Origin: an uncultured Eubacteriales bacterium
GTDB lineage: Bacteria > Bacillota > Clostridia > Oscillospirales > Oscillospiraceae
Reading direction: 5' to 3'
Length of the DNA: 10,942 nucleotides
Assembly (NCBI GenBank): GCA_900544405.1
Contig: UQVA01000040.1
Span: 1-10,942 of the forward strand
In this document: in pieces, positions 5,154-10,942 of the stretch
Numbering within the stretch: the stretch's first letter is position 1
How the letters are laid out: every line of letters begins with the position of its first letter
Position numbers and translations under genes: made by a program
Notes under the pieces: model-generated
The model's database searches: none
Seen by the model: the letters and a program-made list of their open reading frames with translations, nothing else
What the model was told of the DNA's origin: nothing

Positions 5154-5199
5154 GGAAGAAAAGGTCCGATACAAGCAGGGAAGAACGGAGGGAATCCGG

Positions 5200-5532
5200 A
5201 TGGATGTTATGGAAACCACGGGCGCTGTCACGCCGAATGGGGAGCCTTTGTGGAGCGTGGAGACCGTCGGGGCGGCGCTGAAAGATGCCAGAGACCGGGG
5301 GCTTGTGATTCTGGGTGGGGACGTTTTTGACGAAAAAATGCGGGAAACCGTGGAGAACTGGCGTTATCAGCCGGTATGGACGCCATCTTATTCGGAATTT
5401 TCCAAAACAAGTTCAGAAAACAGCTTCCGCCGGGCGGCGGAATATGTGAAGCTCTGGGCCGGACAGAACGTGTATTTTTCGCTGGTAGTGCAGGACGGGA
5501 AGGAAGCCTACATCTATGCGGCAGGACGGTGA
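5200..5532 (+). CDS. Imm40-like immunity protein
   Basis: A protein of 110 residues from the ATG at 5200, which has GGAGGG seven bases upstream. The frame can be read further back to 5125, but that part is promoter. It contains EPLWSVETVGAALKDA, then RGLVILGGDVFDEK, VENWRYQP and EYVKLW...VYFSLVV. The ILGGDVY/F core, the following N-W-x-Y and the final Y/F-x-S-L/I-V strand match what I recall of Imm40, a family of immunity proteins that neutralise polymorphic (contact-dependent or secreted) toxins by binding them. No toxin gene is seen in this window, so it would be an orphan immunity gene. It is the first of three genes; the next starts 16 bases after its stop. Confidence 0.7.
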   Translation: MDVMETTGAVTPNGEPLWSVETVGAALKDARDRGLVILGGDVFDEKMRETVENWRYQPVWTPSYSEFSKTSSENSFRRAAEYVKLWAGQNVYFSLVVQDGKEAYIYAAGR

Positions 5533-5548
5533 AGGGGGAGGCTGCAGG

Positions 5549-6172
5549 ATGAAAAAGGATGAGGTCCGGTGCATTCGTCTGCAAAAGGACCAGCTGCTGG
5601 AACTGCTCTGGGCCTGTTATCGGGGAATGGGGTACAAGGGCCTGAAACTCCCCCGGTGGGGCCTCCGGTTTGGGACGGTCCGCACTGGCTGGGACTATGA
5701 CGGCGAGACCGGGCAAATGACCTTCTTCGCCTACCGGGCCGGGGCGGACGAACATAAAATCAAGGAATTTCTCCGCTCCTGCCCATCCGAAACGACGGAA
5801 TCTCTGTACATGGGGGACTTGAAAATGTGCCGGGTCTCTCTGGCGGGACAGAAGCGGCTGCCACGGTGGACCGGGTGGTTCCCGAAAGGGGAGGTCCGGT
5901 TTCTGCGGCTGGGCTTTCCCGGAATGCGGGAGGTCCTGACGGAGTTTTTTATGGGGCAGGAACAGACACTGTTCGGCGTGGACCCGGAACGGGAGGAAGA
6001 TACGGTTTTGACCTTTTCGCTGCCGGAGGACCTGGAGGAGATGACCGTCTGGCTGTCCCGGACCGATTTGGTATTGGAGGGCAAGTATCAGGAACTTTTT
6101 GAGCGGTGCAAAGCAAATCAGGAGCCAGGGAATGCGGCGGCGCTGCTGGCCAGAAGGAATAATAAAAAATAA
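5549..6172 (+). CDS. hypothetical protein in immunity-like operon
   Basis: This is a 207-residue soluble protein. The chosen ATG at 5549 follows AGGGGGAGG at about 8-base spacing; an upstream in-frame start at 5516 would overlap the preceding gene and has no better site. I do not recognise a family. Visible features are an N-terminal helix (QLLELLWACYRGMG), a Trp/Gly-rich beta-like section (PRWGLRFG, RTGWDYDGETGQMTFFAYR), a second half with RWTGWFPKGEVRFLRLGFPG, an acidic PEREEDTVLTFSLPEDLEE stretch, and a basic Lys/Asn C-terminus. There is no signal peptide or membrane helix. Tight spacing on both sides places it in the Imm40-like operon, so a role in toxin neutralisation is possible but unproven. 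Confidence 0.7.
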   Translation: MKKDEVRCIRLQKDQLLELLWACYRGMGYKGLKLPRWGLRFGTVRTGWDYDGETGQMTFFAYRAGADEHKIKEFLRSCPSETTESLYMGDLKMCRVSLAGQKRLPRWTGWFPKGEVRFLRLGFPGMREVLTEFFMGQEQTLFGVDPEREEDTVLTFSLPEDLEEMTVWLSRTDLVLEGKYQELFERCKANQEPGNAAALLARRNNKK

Positions 6173-6184
6173 GGATGTGACAAT

Positions 6185-6478
6185 ATGCAGCGGAAAGAGA
6201 AAAGCGAGGAGTCCCCGCTGATGCGGGATTATCGGGACGACTGGCGTGTTATGGGGCAGGAGGGCTATCTCATGGACAAGCACCTGGTCCACCGGAGATT
6301 CGACCGAGCCATCTGCCGGGATGATTTCCTGCAATGCGAGTTTTGCTGGCGCGTTCTGGACGACAAAATGTGTTATTTTGAGCCGGAAAAGCAATATTGG
6401 GTGTGCGAAGCGTGCTTCAATGAGTTCCGGCCCTATTTCCACTGGACCGTCACGGAAGCCGAGGATGACGAGGAATAA
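6185..6478 (+). CDS. CxxC...CxxC zinc-ribbon-like protein
   Basis: This 97-residue protein starts 12 bases after the previous stop, with AAGGA upstream. It contains YRDDWRVMGQEGYLMDK near the start, then CEFC (51-54) and CEAC (74-77) separated by 19 residues, followed by FNEFRPYFHW and an acidic tail EAEDDEE. Four cysteines in this spacing can hold one zinc ion. Related small proteins with 'DWRxMGQExYL', 'CEFCWxKF' and 'W(I/V)CExCFxxFxxxFxW' are widespread hypothetical proteins in gut Firmicutes and Bacteroidetes, and I recall them lying near immunity-type genes. The function is unknown. It is the last gene of the operon; the strong terminator at 6498-6525 follows. Confidence 0.8.
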   Translation: MQRKEKSEESPLMRDYRDDWRVMGQEGYLMDKHLVHRRFDRAICRDDFLQCEFCWRVLDDKMCYFEPEKQYWVCEACFNEFRPYFHWTVTEAEDDEE

Positions 6479-6497
6479 AATAATGCCGGTCAATGCT

Positions 6498-6525
6498 GCC
6501 CCCGTGGGAACACGGGGGCTTTTTT
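6498..6525 (+). terminator. intrinsic terminator of the Imm40-like operon
   Basis: GCCCCCGTG (6498-6506) and CACGGGGGC (6511-6519) form a perfect 9-bp stem with a stable GGAA tetraloop, followed by six T residues (6520-6525). It begins 20 bases after the zinc-ribbon gene. Confidence 0.95.
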
Positions 6526-6549
6526 GGGCCTTGCGGGGCGTGGTATAAT
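6521..6549 (+). promoter_or_regulatory. probable promoter of the amidohydrolase gene
   Basis: A perfect TATAAT (6544-6549) stands 24 bases before the ATG at 6573. The best -35 at 17-base spacing is only TTTTTG (6521-6526), which coincides with the T tract of the preceding terminator. The -10 is convincing; the -35 is weak, suggesting low or activated expression. Confidence 0.45.
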
Positions 6550-6572
6550 GGAGAAAAAGGGAGGGGACCGGC

Positions 6573-7424
6573 ATGGAACGAGGAAAAGAGGACTGCCACA
6601 TCCACATGGTCCTGGATGGGGAAAATTGGAAAGCGGCCATCCAGCGGCACGAAAACGGGCCGGATAGGCAATGGGTTCGGGGAATTCTGGAACAGTATGC
6701 CCGCGCTGGCTACGACTATCTGCGGGACGGCGGGGACCGCTGGGGCGTGGGGGCTGCGGCCCGAAGTCTGGCCGGGGAATACGGAATCCGCTACCGGACG
6801 CCCCTGGCGCCCCTGTATCACAAGGGCCACTACGGCGGCTTTATCGGCATTGGCTTTGAAAACATCCGGGAATACCGGGAATTGGTATGTAAAAATAAGG
6901 AAAGGGACTTCGTAAAAATCATGATCTCCGGGCTGATGGATTTCGACCGGTTCGGCGTGCTGACCCAGCCGGGGCTGTCGGCCGGGGAGATCCGGGAGCT
7001 GGTCCACATTGCCCATGAGGAGGGCTACGCCGCCATGGCCCACGCCAACGGGGCGGAGGTGGTCCGCTCCGCTGCGGAGGCCGGGGTGGACAGCGTGGAG
7101 CACGGGGCCTATCTGGATGGGGAGGCCCTCCACGCCATGGCGGAAAACGGCACCGTGTGGGTGCCGACCCTGTCCACCATTGGGAACCTCCGGGGGAAGG
7201 GGCGGTTCGACGAGACCGCTGTGGAACAGATTCTGGAATCGGCCATGGAAAATGCGTCGAAATTTGCCGCCATGGGGGGCCTGGTGGCCGAGGGCAGCGA
7301 TGCCGGGGCCTGGGCGGTCCCCCATGCCGCCGGAACGGAGAGAACACTGCTCACACAGGCCCTTGGGGAGAATGTGGAAGAAGTCCTGCGCCGTGGCGGG
7401 GAGAAAATCAGGGAGAAATTCTGA
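6573..7424 (+). CDS. amidohydrolase family protein
   Basis: This 283-residue metal-dependent hydrolase of the imidazolonepropionase/prolidase-like amidohydrolase group probably cleaves a C-N bond; the substrate is unknown. Metal-site motifs run in order: H-I-H (residues 9-11) on strand 1; K115 in FVKIMISG, the usual carboxylated lysine; H157 in MAHANG; H177 in VEHGAYLD; and D243 in EGSDAGAW. All expected ligands are therefore present. The protein starts almost at the HxH motif and lacks the N-terminal beta-sandwich strands most relatives have, but AAGGGAGGGG six bases upstream supports this ATG, and I recall close Clostridia relatives with the same short form. It is monocistronic, with no clear terminator before the repeat region. 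Confidence 0.85.
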   Translation: MERGKEDCHIHMVLDGENWKAAIQRHENGPDRQWVRGILEQYARAGYDYLRDGGDRWGVGAAARSLAGEYGIRYRTPLAPLYHKGHYGGFIGIGFENIREYRELVCKNKERDFVKIMISGLMDFDRFGVLTQPGLSAGEIRELVHIAHEEGYAAMAHANGAEVVRSAAEAGVDSVEHGAYLDGEALHAMAENGTVWVPTLSTIGNLRGKGRFDETAVEQILESAMENASKFAAMGGLVAEGSDAGAWAVPHAAGTERTLLTQALGENVEEVLRRGGEKIREKF

Positions 7425-7440
7425 GAATGCTCCCGGCGGG

Positions 7441-7545
7441 GCGCTGCCTCCCGGCGTGTAGGGGGAGCCATTGACTCAGAACATCGATAGCGCTTTCCGC
7501 CCCTCATCCGTCCGCCCTGACGGGTGTCTACTTTCCCATGGGGAA
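7441..7545. repeat. degenerate dispersed palindromic repeat
   Basis: Two blocks resemble the repeat at 10825-10942. Block A (7441-7482) shares GCGCTGCCTCCC and GGGGAGCCATT with 10825-10866. Block B (7502-7545) is the inverted counterpart of the other repeat's end: CCTCATCCGTC is the exact complement of 10928-10938, followed by a CTTTCCC-ATG-GGGAAG palindrome. No gene is supported in 7425-7624. The rest of the gap, 7546-7624, is GC-rich sequence in which I see nothing definite. Confidence 0.6.
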
Positions 7546-7624
7546 GTCCGTGGCCGGTGTTTCGGGACGCTGCGGAGCACGTTTCCGGAGCGGGAAAAGG
7601 TCCGTGTGCAGGAAAAAAGACCGC

Positions 7625-7653
7625 TTGACAAACTGACGGGACGCTGCTATAAT
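7625..7653 (+). promoter_or_regulatory. consensus promoter of the trpXYZ operon
   Basis: TTGACA (7625-7630) and TATAAT (7648-7653) with a 17-base spacer match the housekeeping consensus at all twelve positions. Transcription would start near 7660. Strong constitutive initiation followed by T-box attenuation is the usual arrangement. Confidence 0.95.
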
Positions 7654-7659
7654 GGGCGC

Positions 7660-7934
7660 AACATAGGAAAACCGATGAGCAAGAGGAGTAACCGGAAAAG
7701 CAGCCTTTCAGAGAGCCGTGGGAGATGGGATCACGGTAGGAGACTTTCCGGCGAATGGACTTGCGAGGGCGGAGCGAACGCATTGTGTCAGTAGCCTCCG
7801 ACGGGGCCCGCACCCGTTATCAGCAGCGGCTGGGATGTTTGTCCCGGAACAGAGTGGGTGCATTGCACCAACTTGGGTGGTACCGCAGGCTTATGAAGTC
7901 CTGTCCCAAAGAGATTTGGGGCAGGACTTTTTTT
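7660..7934 (+). promoter_or_regulatory. tryptophan T-box riboswitch leader
   Basis: Stem I can be folded by hand. GCAAG (7679-7683) pairs with CTTGC (7760-7764), and CCGGAAAAG (7692-7700) with CTTTCCGG (7744-7751). Between them lies a specifier loop with AGGAGTAA on one side and CGAA-UGG-A on the other. The specifier UGG (7756-7758) is the Trp codon. AGAGAG (7710-7715) and CCGTG/CACGG form the distal part. The T-box sequence GGGTGGTACCGC (7875-7886) holds the UGGU that pairs with the tRNA acceptor end. A terminator follows. Binding of uncharged tRNA-Trp should stabilise the antiterminator and allow transcription of the downstream transporter genes. The codon and the transporter family agree. 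Confidence 0.95.
7896..7934 (+). terminator. T-box regulated terminator
   Basis: AAGTCCTGTCCCAAA (7896-7910) and TTTGGGGCAGGACTT (7915-7929) pair over 15 bases with one G-U, followed by a T tract to 7934. It begins just after the T-box sequence, as expected for the terminator that competes with the antiterminator. Confidence 0.9.
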
Positions 7935-7984
7935 ATTTACTCTTTCAGGAAAGGAATGAGGAAGATGTACGTAGGAGGAATACG

Positions 7985-8050
7985 ATGGCGATGGCGTCCG
8001 CTGCGGACGCTGCCTCGAAAAATCCACCAAACAATGAAAAAGGAGTATAA
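7985..8050 (+). CDS. possible leader mini-ORF before trpX
   Basis: A 21-codon frame begins at an ATG placed 6 bases after a full AGGAGG (7973-7978). It reads MAMASAADAASKNPPNNEKGV and ends in a TAA at 8048-8050, four bases before the trpX ATG and overlapping trpX's own AAGGAG site. Its start region contains a 17-bp palindrome, GCGTCCGC-T-GCGGACGC (7994-8010). It has no run of Trp codons. It could couple translation to trpX or be fortuitous; I recognise no family. Confidence 0.35.
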   Translation: MAMASAADAASKNPPNNEKGV

Positions 8051-8054
8051 AATT

Positions 8055-9041
8055 ATGAAAATCGAAAAAAGAAACGGAATCCGCAAGGGAATCCTTGCTG
8101 CGGTATGTCTTGGCCTGGCACTGCTGACGGGTGCCTGTGCTACCGGGAAAAACAAAGTACCGGTGATCGGGATCGCCCAATACGGGGAGCATGGTTCCCT
8201 GGATAATTGCCGGGAAGGTTTCCTGCAGGGCCTGGCCAAGGCCGGCCTGCAGGAGGGAAAGGATTATACGCTGGACGTGCAGAATGCAAGCTTTGACGAT
8301 GCCGTCAACAACCAGATCGCACAGAAGTTTTCCGATGAAAATGCCGCACTGATGGTGGGGATTGCGACACCCTCTGCGCAGGCCTGCTTCAATGCGGCGG
8401 AGGAAAAGGATATTCCCGTGATCTTCACGGCGGTGACCGACCCGGTGGGCGCAAAACTCGATCAGGGAAATGTGACCGGGACGTCGGATGTTTTGCCGGT
8501 GGAGGGACAGCTGAAGCTGATTCGGAAGCTCCAGCCGGAGGCCAGAACCGTGGGAATCCTTTATACGACCAGCGAGGCCAATTCGCTCTACGCCATTGCA
8601 CAGTACCAGCAGCTGGCAGGGGACTACGGCTTCACCATCGATGCGGTGGCGGTGACGACCCAGTCGGAGGTCACCCAGGCGTTGGATAAGCTGCTTTCCG
8701 ATGGGGTGGACTGCCTGAGCAATCTGACGGATAATAATGTGGTAGGCGTTTTGCCGGCAATCCTGGAAAAAACCGATGCGGCAGGCATTCCGGTGTATGG
8801 CTCCGAGATCGAACAGGTTAAGCTGGGATGCGTCGCCGGAGCGGGGCTTGATTATGTCAAGCTCGGAATCCAGACCGGCGAAATGGCCGCCCGGGTCCTG
8901 CGGGGGGAGGCTTCCTGCCGGGATATCCCTTATGCCAGCATTGCGGACTACGACCTGTACATCAACACAAAAGCATTGACGGCGCTGGGAATGGAAGTGC
9001 CGGAGGACCTGACGGAAGCAGCCGTGGAATGCGGGGAATAA
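8055..9041 (+). CDS. trpX: tryptophan ABC transporter substrate-binding lipoprotein
   Basis: A 328-residue protein of the ABC_sub_bind type. The start at 8055 is chosen because AAGGAG lies upstream and a signal peptide follows directly; the frame stays open back into the T-box leader, which is not coding. Residues 1-27 form a lipoprotein signal (basic MKIEKRNGIRK, hydrophobic core, lipobox LTGAC with Cys28). The mature part begins with strand VPVIGIAQYGEHGSLD and contains ATPSAQACFNAAEEKDIPVI, TAVTDPVGAKL and the hinge-region GILYTTSEANS, typical of this family. It should capture tryptophan outside the membrane and pass it to TrpY. Tryptophan is assigned from the UGG T-box and the family, not by experiment. 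Confidence 0.9.
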   Translation: MKIEKRNGIRKGILAAVCLGLALLTGACATGKNKVPVIGIAQYGEHGSLDNCREGFLQGLAKAGLQEGKDYTLDVQNASFDDAVNNQIAQKFSDENAALMVGIATPSAQACFNAAEEKDIPVIFTAVTDPVGAKLDQGNVTGTSDVLPVEGQLKLIRKLQPEARTVGILYTTSEANSLYAIAQYQQLAGDYGFTIDAVAVTTQSEVTQALDKLLSDGVDCLSNLTDNNVVGVLPAILEKTDAAGIPVYGSEIEQVKLGCVAGAGLDYVKLGIQTGEMAARVLRGEASCRDIPYASIADYDLYINTKALTALGMEVPEDLTEAAVECGE

Positions 9042-9044
9042 GCC

Positions 9045-9923
9045 ATGATTGGATTTTTAATCAGCACGCTGACGCAGGGAGCGCTGTACAGTCTGGTGGC
9101 CTTCGGGGTATACATTACCTATTCCGTTCTGAATTTCCCGGATTTGAGCGTGGACGGAACGTTTCCGCTGGGAGCCGCTCTGACAGCGGGGTTGCTGCTC
9201 CGGGGGGCGAACCCCTGGGCGGCGCTGACTGCGGCGATGGCGGCGGGGATGCTGGCCGGGGCGTTTACGGGAGTGGTCCATGTGGTGTTCCGGGTCCGGG
9301 ATCTGCTGGCGGGAATCATTACCCAGACGGCGCTGTTTTCCGTCAATCTTCTGATCAACGGGACCTCCAACGTGGCCCTGGAGCGGTCTGCAAAGACCAT
9401 TTTTCAGACGGGGGAAGTTCTGGGGGGAATGAGCCTGGGAACACGCCGGCTGATCGTGGCGCTGGCGATTGCACTGGCGGTGAAATTGCTGCTGGACCTC
9501 TATTTCCGGACCAAATCGGGTCTGCTGCTCCGGGCCGTGGGCGACAATGCTGCGCTGGTGACAGCTCTTGGAAAAAACATGGGAGCGGTCAAGATTCTTG
9601 GCCTGGCACTGTCCAACGGTCTGGTGGCGCTGGCGGGCGGCATTGTCTGCCAGGCGGACCGGTCCTTCACGTCTACCATGGGGGCTGGGCAGGTGGTGTT
9701 CGGGCTGGCTTCGGTGATCATCGGTATTTCTCTGTTCCGGAAGGCGTCCTTTGTCCGGGCGACAACGGCGGTATTGGTGGGAAGCATCCTGTACAAGGCC
9801 TGTATCCAGGCGGCCATGCAGCTGGGCTTCCAGCCCTTTATGCTGAAATTTGTTACGGCTATGCTGTTTTTGTTGGTGCTGGTCCTGTCCGGACGGAAGG
9901 GAGAGACGATCATTCGTGCTTGA
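9045..9923 (+). CDS. trpY: tryptophan ABC transporter permease
   Basis: This 292-residue integral membrane protein of the branched-chain/ribose-type permease family (BPD_transp_2) starts three bases after the trpX stop, with its site GGGGA within the end of trpX. About eight hydrophobic segments run through the chain, from LISTLTQGALYSLVAFGVYI at the N-terminus to KFVTAMLFLLVLVLSG at the C-terminus. The cytoplasmic loop with 'LRAVGDNAALVTALGKNMGAVKILGLALSNGLVALAG' is the family's conserved ATPase-contact region (the G-D-N-x-x-x-x-x-x-G pattern). It forms the channel for the substrate delivered by TrpX, powered by TrpZ. The gene overlaps trpZ by 8 bases. Confidence 0.9.
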   Translation: MIGFLISTLTQGALYSLVAFGVYITYSVLNFPDLSVDGTFPLGAALTAGLLLRGANPWAALTAAMAAGMLAGAFTGVVHVVFRVRDLLAGIITQTALFSVNLLINGTSNVALERSAKTIFQTGEVLGGMSLGTRRLIVALAIALAVKLLLDLYFRTKSGLLLRAVGDNAALVTALGKNMGAVKILGLALSNGLVALAGGIVCQADRSFTSTMGAGQVVFGLASVIIGISLFRKASFVRATTAVLVGSILYKACIQAAMQLGFQPFMLKFVTAMLFLLVLVLSGRKGETIIRA

Positions 9924-10692
9924 GCTTGTACAGGTAGATAAAACATTTTCTCCCGGAACACCGGGTGAAACAAAGGTTTTCGAGGGGTTTTCCCTGACGG
10001 TGCCGGAGGGACAATTCCTGTCGATCGTCGGAGGCAACGGTTCGGGAAAGACGACGCTGCTCAACATTCTCTGCGGCTCGGTCCCCATTGACCGGGGAGA
10101 GGTCCGGATCGAGGGAAGGAATGTGGAAAAAATGCAGGATTACCGCAGGTATGCGATGATGGGACGGGTCTATCAGGACCCGTCCATGGGCACCTGTCCC
10201 AGCCTGACGGTGCTGGAGAACCTTTCTCTGGCGGACAATAAAGGCCGCCGCTACGGTCTGCAGCGAGGCGTGGAGCGGAAGCGAATCGACGCATACCGGC
10301 AGATGCTGGCAGAGCTGGGGCTTGGGCTGGAGGAGAAGCTGAACGTCAAAATGGGCAGTCTGTCCGGCGGACAACGGCAGGCGCTGGCGCTGCTGATGGC
10401 TACGATGACACCGTTGAAATTCCTGATTCTGGATGAGCATACGGCGGCACTGGACCCCAAAACGGCGGCGGGCATCATGGAACTGACAGACCGCATTGTC
10501 CGGAAAAAGAAGCTGACGGCCCTGATGGTGACGCACAATCTGCGCTATGCGCTGGATTACGGGGACAGACTCCTGATGCTGGACCGGGGGAAAATTCTTC
10601 TGGACCGGACGGGAGCGGAGAAGGCGGCGACCTCCCCAGAGGACGTCCTGAGCGTATTTCAAAGGGCAGACATGGGCCTGGGCTTCTGCTGA
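9916..10692 (+). CDS. trpZ: tryptophan ABC transporter ATPase
   Basis: A 258-residue ABC ATPase. The start is the GTG at 9916, overlapping the trpY stop; the frame reads further back, but the protein begins naturally at LELVQVDKTF. Walker A is GGNGSGKTT (39-47), the Q-loop RVYQDPSMGT (Q87), the signature LSGGQ (149-153), Walker B FLILDE (169-174) and the switch His TH (H207). The D-loop region reads DEHTAALDP, with His where most ABC proteins have Pro, a variant I associate with this transporter family. All catalytic residues are present. It hydrolyses ATP to drive TrpY. GGGAG about 12 bases upstream is the only visible ribosome site, so translational coupling with trpY is likely. Confidence 0.9.
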   Translation: MLELVQVDKTFSPGTPGETKVFEGFSLTVPEGQFLSIVGGNGSGKTTLLNILCGSVPIDRGEVRIEGRNVEKMQDYRRYAMMGRVYQDPSMGTCPSLTVLENLSLADNKGRRYGLQRGVERKRIDAYRQMLAELGLGLEEKLNVKMGSLSGGQRQALALLMATMTPLKFLILDEHTAALDPKTAAGIMELTDRIVRKKKLTALMVTHNLRYALDYGDRLLMLDRGKILLDRTGAEKAATSPEDVLSVFQRADMGLGFC

Positions 10693-10696
10693 CCGG

Positions 10697-10719
10697 GGGA
10701 TTTGGCGGACATCCCTTTT
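10697..10719 (+). terminator. weak terminator after trpZ
   Basis: GGGAT (10697-10701) and ATCCC (10711-10715) form a short stem with a 9-base loop followed by TTTT (10716-10719), beginning four bases after the trpZ stop. The stem is short, so read-through is likely. Confidence 0.4.
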
Positions 10720-10749
10720 GCCCCGTCTGCACGGAAAGCCGACGGACGG

Positions 10750-10801
10750 CAGGCGGTATCGTTTTTGCGTGTAGGGGCGGCGGAATGCCCCGATACGCCG
10801 A
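10750..10801. repeat. GC-rich nested inverted repeat
   Basis: GGCGGTATCG at the left pairs imperfectly with CGATACGCC at the right, and inside lies GTGTAGGGGC-GGCGGAAT-GCCCC. The TGTAGGGGCGGC core resembles a dispersed intergenic motif of Oscillospirales genomes as I remember it. No ORF with a ribosome binding site is seen in 10693-10942. Confidence 0.45.
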
Positions 10802-10824
10802 ATTTCATACGCAGAAACAGAGAA

Positions 10825-10942
10825 GCGCTGCCTCCCCCTACACAGGGGAGCCATTCTCTGAGGAACCGGGTGCGTACTTCTGAGGAAAGGCTTCCCCTGG
10901 AGGGGAAGCTGGCAGCCCGCAAGGGCTGACGGATGAGGTCGA
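10825..10942. repeat. dispersed palindromic (REP-like) repeat, cut by window edge
   Basis: This composite of small hairpins contains CTCCC...GGGGAG (10832-10850), CTTCCCCT-GG-AGGGGAAG (10891-10908, 8-bp stem) and CAGCCC-GCAA-GGGCTG (10913-10928), ending in GACGGATGAGG near the window edge. Parts recur at 7441-7545. The form is that of non-coding intergenic repeats common in gut Clostridia. The flanks are not resolved, so length and target site are unknown. Confidence 0.65.

Noticed and set aside
5125..5199. Upstream TTG/ATG starts for the Imm40-like gene
   Set aside because: These codons lie in the -35 and -10 boxes of its promoter. The ATG at 5200 has GGAGGG at good spacing.
5228..6640. 470-codon open frame on the minus strand
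   Set aside because: It is antisense to three well-supported plus-strand genes with promoter, ribosome sites and terminator. Its protein is Pro/Arg/His-rich without motifs, a typical shadow in GC-rich DNA.
6450..7325. 291-codon minus-strand frame
   Set aside because: It is antisense to the amidohydrolase, crosses the terminator at 6498-6525, and has no motif or ribosome site.
7755..8054. 100-codon upstream extension of trpX
   Set aside because: It would translate the T-box leader and its terminator. The ATG at 8055 has a ribosome site and directly precedes a lipoprotein signal peptide.
9057..10088. 343-codon minus-strand frame
   Set aside because: It lies opposite trpY and trpZ, has low-complexity Gln/Arg/His composition and no recognisable domain.
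10440..10470. DEHTAALDP as a catalytic defect in TrpZ
   Set aside because: The catalytic Glu of Walker B is intact. His instead of Pro is, to my knowledge, common in this ATPase family.
10702..10929. 75-codon plus-strand frame after trpZ
   Set aside because: It has no ribosome binding site and its codons lie within palindromic repeat DNA.
10750..10942. CRISPR array
   Set aside because: The repeats are unlike in length, not regularly spaced and palindromic. There are no spacers and no cas genes.

Overview
The window looks like chromosomal DNA of a GC-rich Clostridia member, probably a gut Oscillospirales. The reasons are high GC with CGG/CTG/GCC-rich codon use, strong AGGAGG-type ribosome binding sites, TTGACA-17-TATAAT promoters, a T-box riboswitch, a Firmicutes 'holin-like' toxin, a DUF6323/DUF6179 gene pair and CTCCC/GGGGAG-type dispersed repeats. 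The organism is inferred from these features, not established.

Layout. Bases 1-570 are a lower-GC scar of an integrative conjugative element on the minus strand: a VirD4/TraG coupling-protein N-terminus that loses its frame, a second out-of-frame fragment, a terminator, and a still near-consensus promoter. Bases 575-1866 hold a plus-strand DUF6323-DUF6179 operon closed by a bidirectional terminator. Bases 1871-2864 hold a minus-strand gene for a four-helix membrane protein fused to a flavodoxin-like domain. Bases 2927-3336 hold a compact type I toxin-antitoxin-like locus: a 28-residue holin-like toxin with its own promoter and a sequestered ribosome binding site, opposed by a convergent promoter for a structured antisense RNA. 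Bases 3335-5084 are minus-strand genes: a small two-helix membrane protein plus a TetR regulator in one operon, a GNAT acetyltransferase, and a 42-residue single-helix protein. Bases 5125-6525 are a plus-strand operon of an Imm40-like immunity protein, an unrecognised protein and a CxxC...CxxC zinc-ribbon-like protein. Bases 6521-7424 hold an amidohydrolase. Bases 7441-7545 and 10750-10942 are dispersed palindromic repeats. Between them lies a complete tryptophan-transport operon: consensus promoter, T-box leader with a UGG (Trp) specifier, a mini-ORF, then trpX (lipoprotein), trpY (permease) and trpZ (ATPase).

How the parts work together. The best understood unit is T-box-trpXYZ, in which uncharged tRNA-Trp should relieve a terminator and switch on tryptophan uptake. 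The most unusual unit is the toxin/antisense locus, where the toxin mRNA can fold its Shine-Dalgarno sequence into a helix and the opposing RNA can adopt competing hairpins. The immunity-like operon has no toxin gene beside it, so it reads as an orphan immunity island. The rest are independent small transcription units, each with a recognisable promoter or terminator. No tRNA, rRNA, CRISPR array or intact mobile element was seen.
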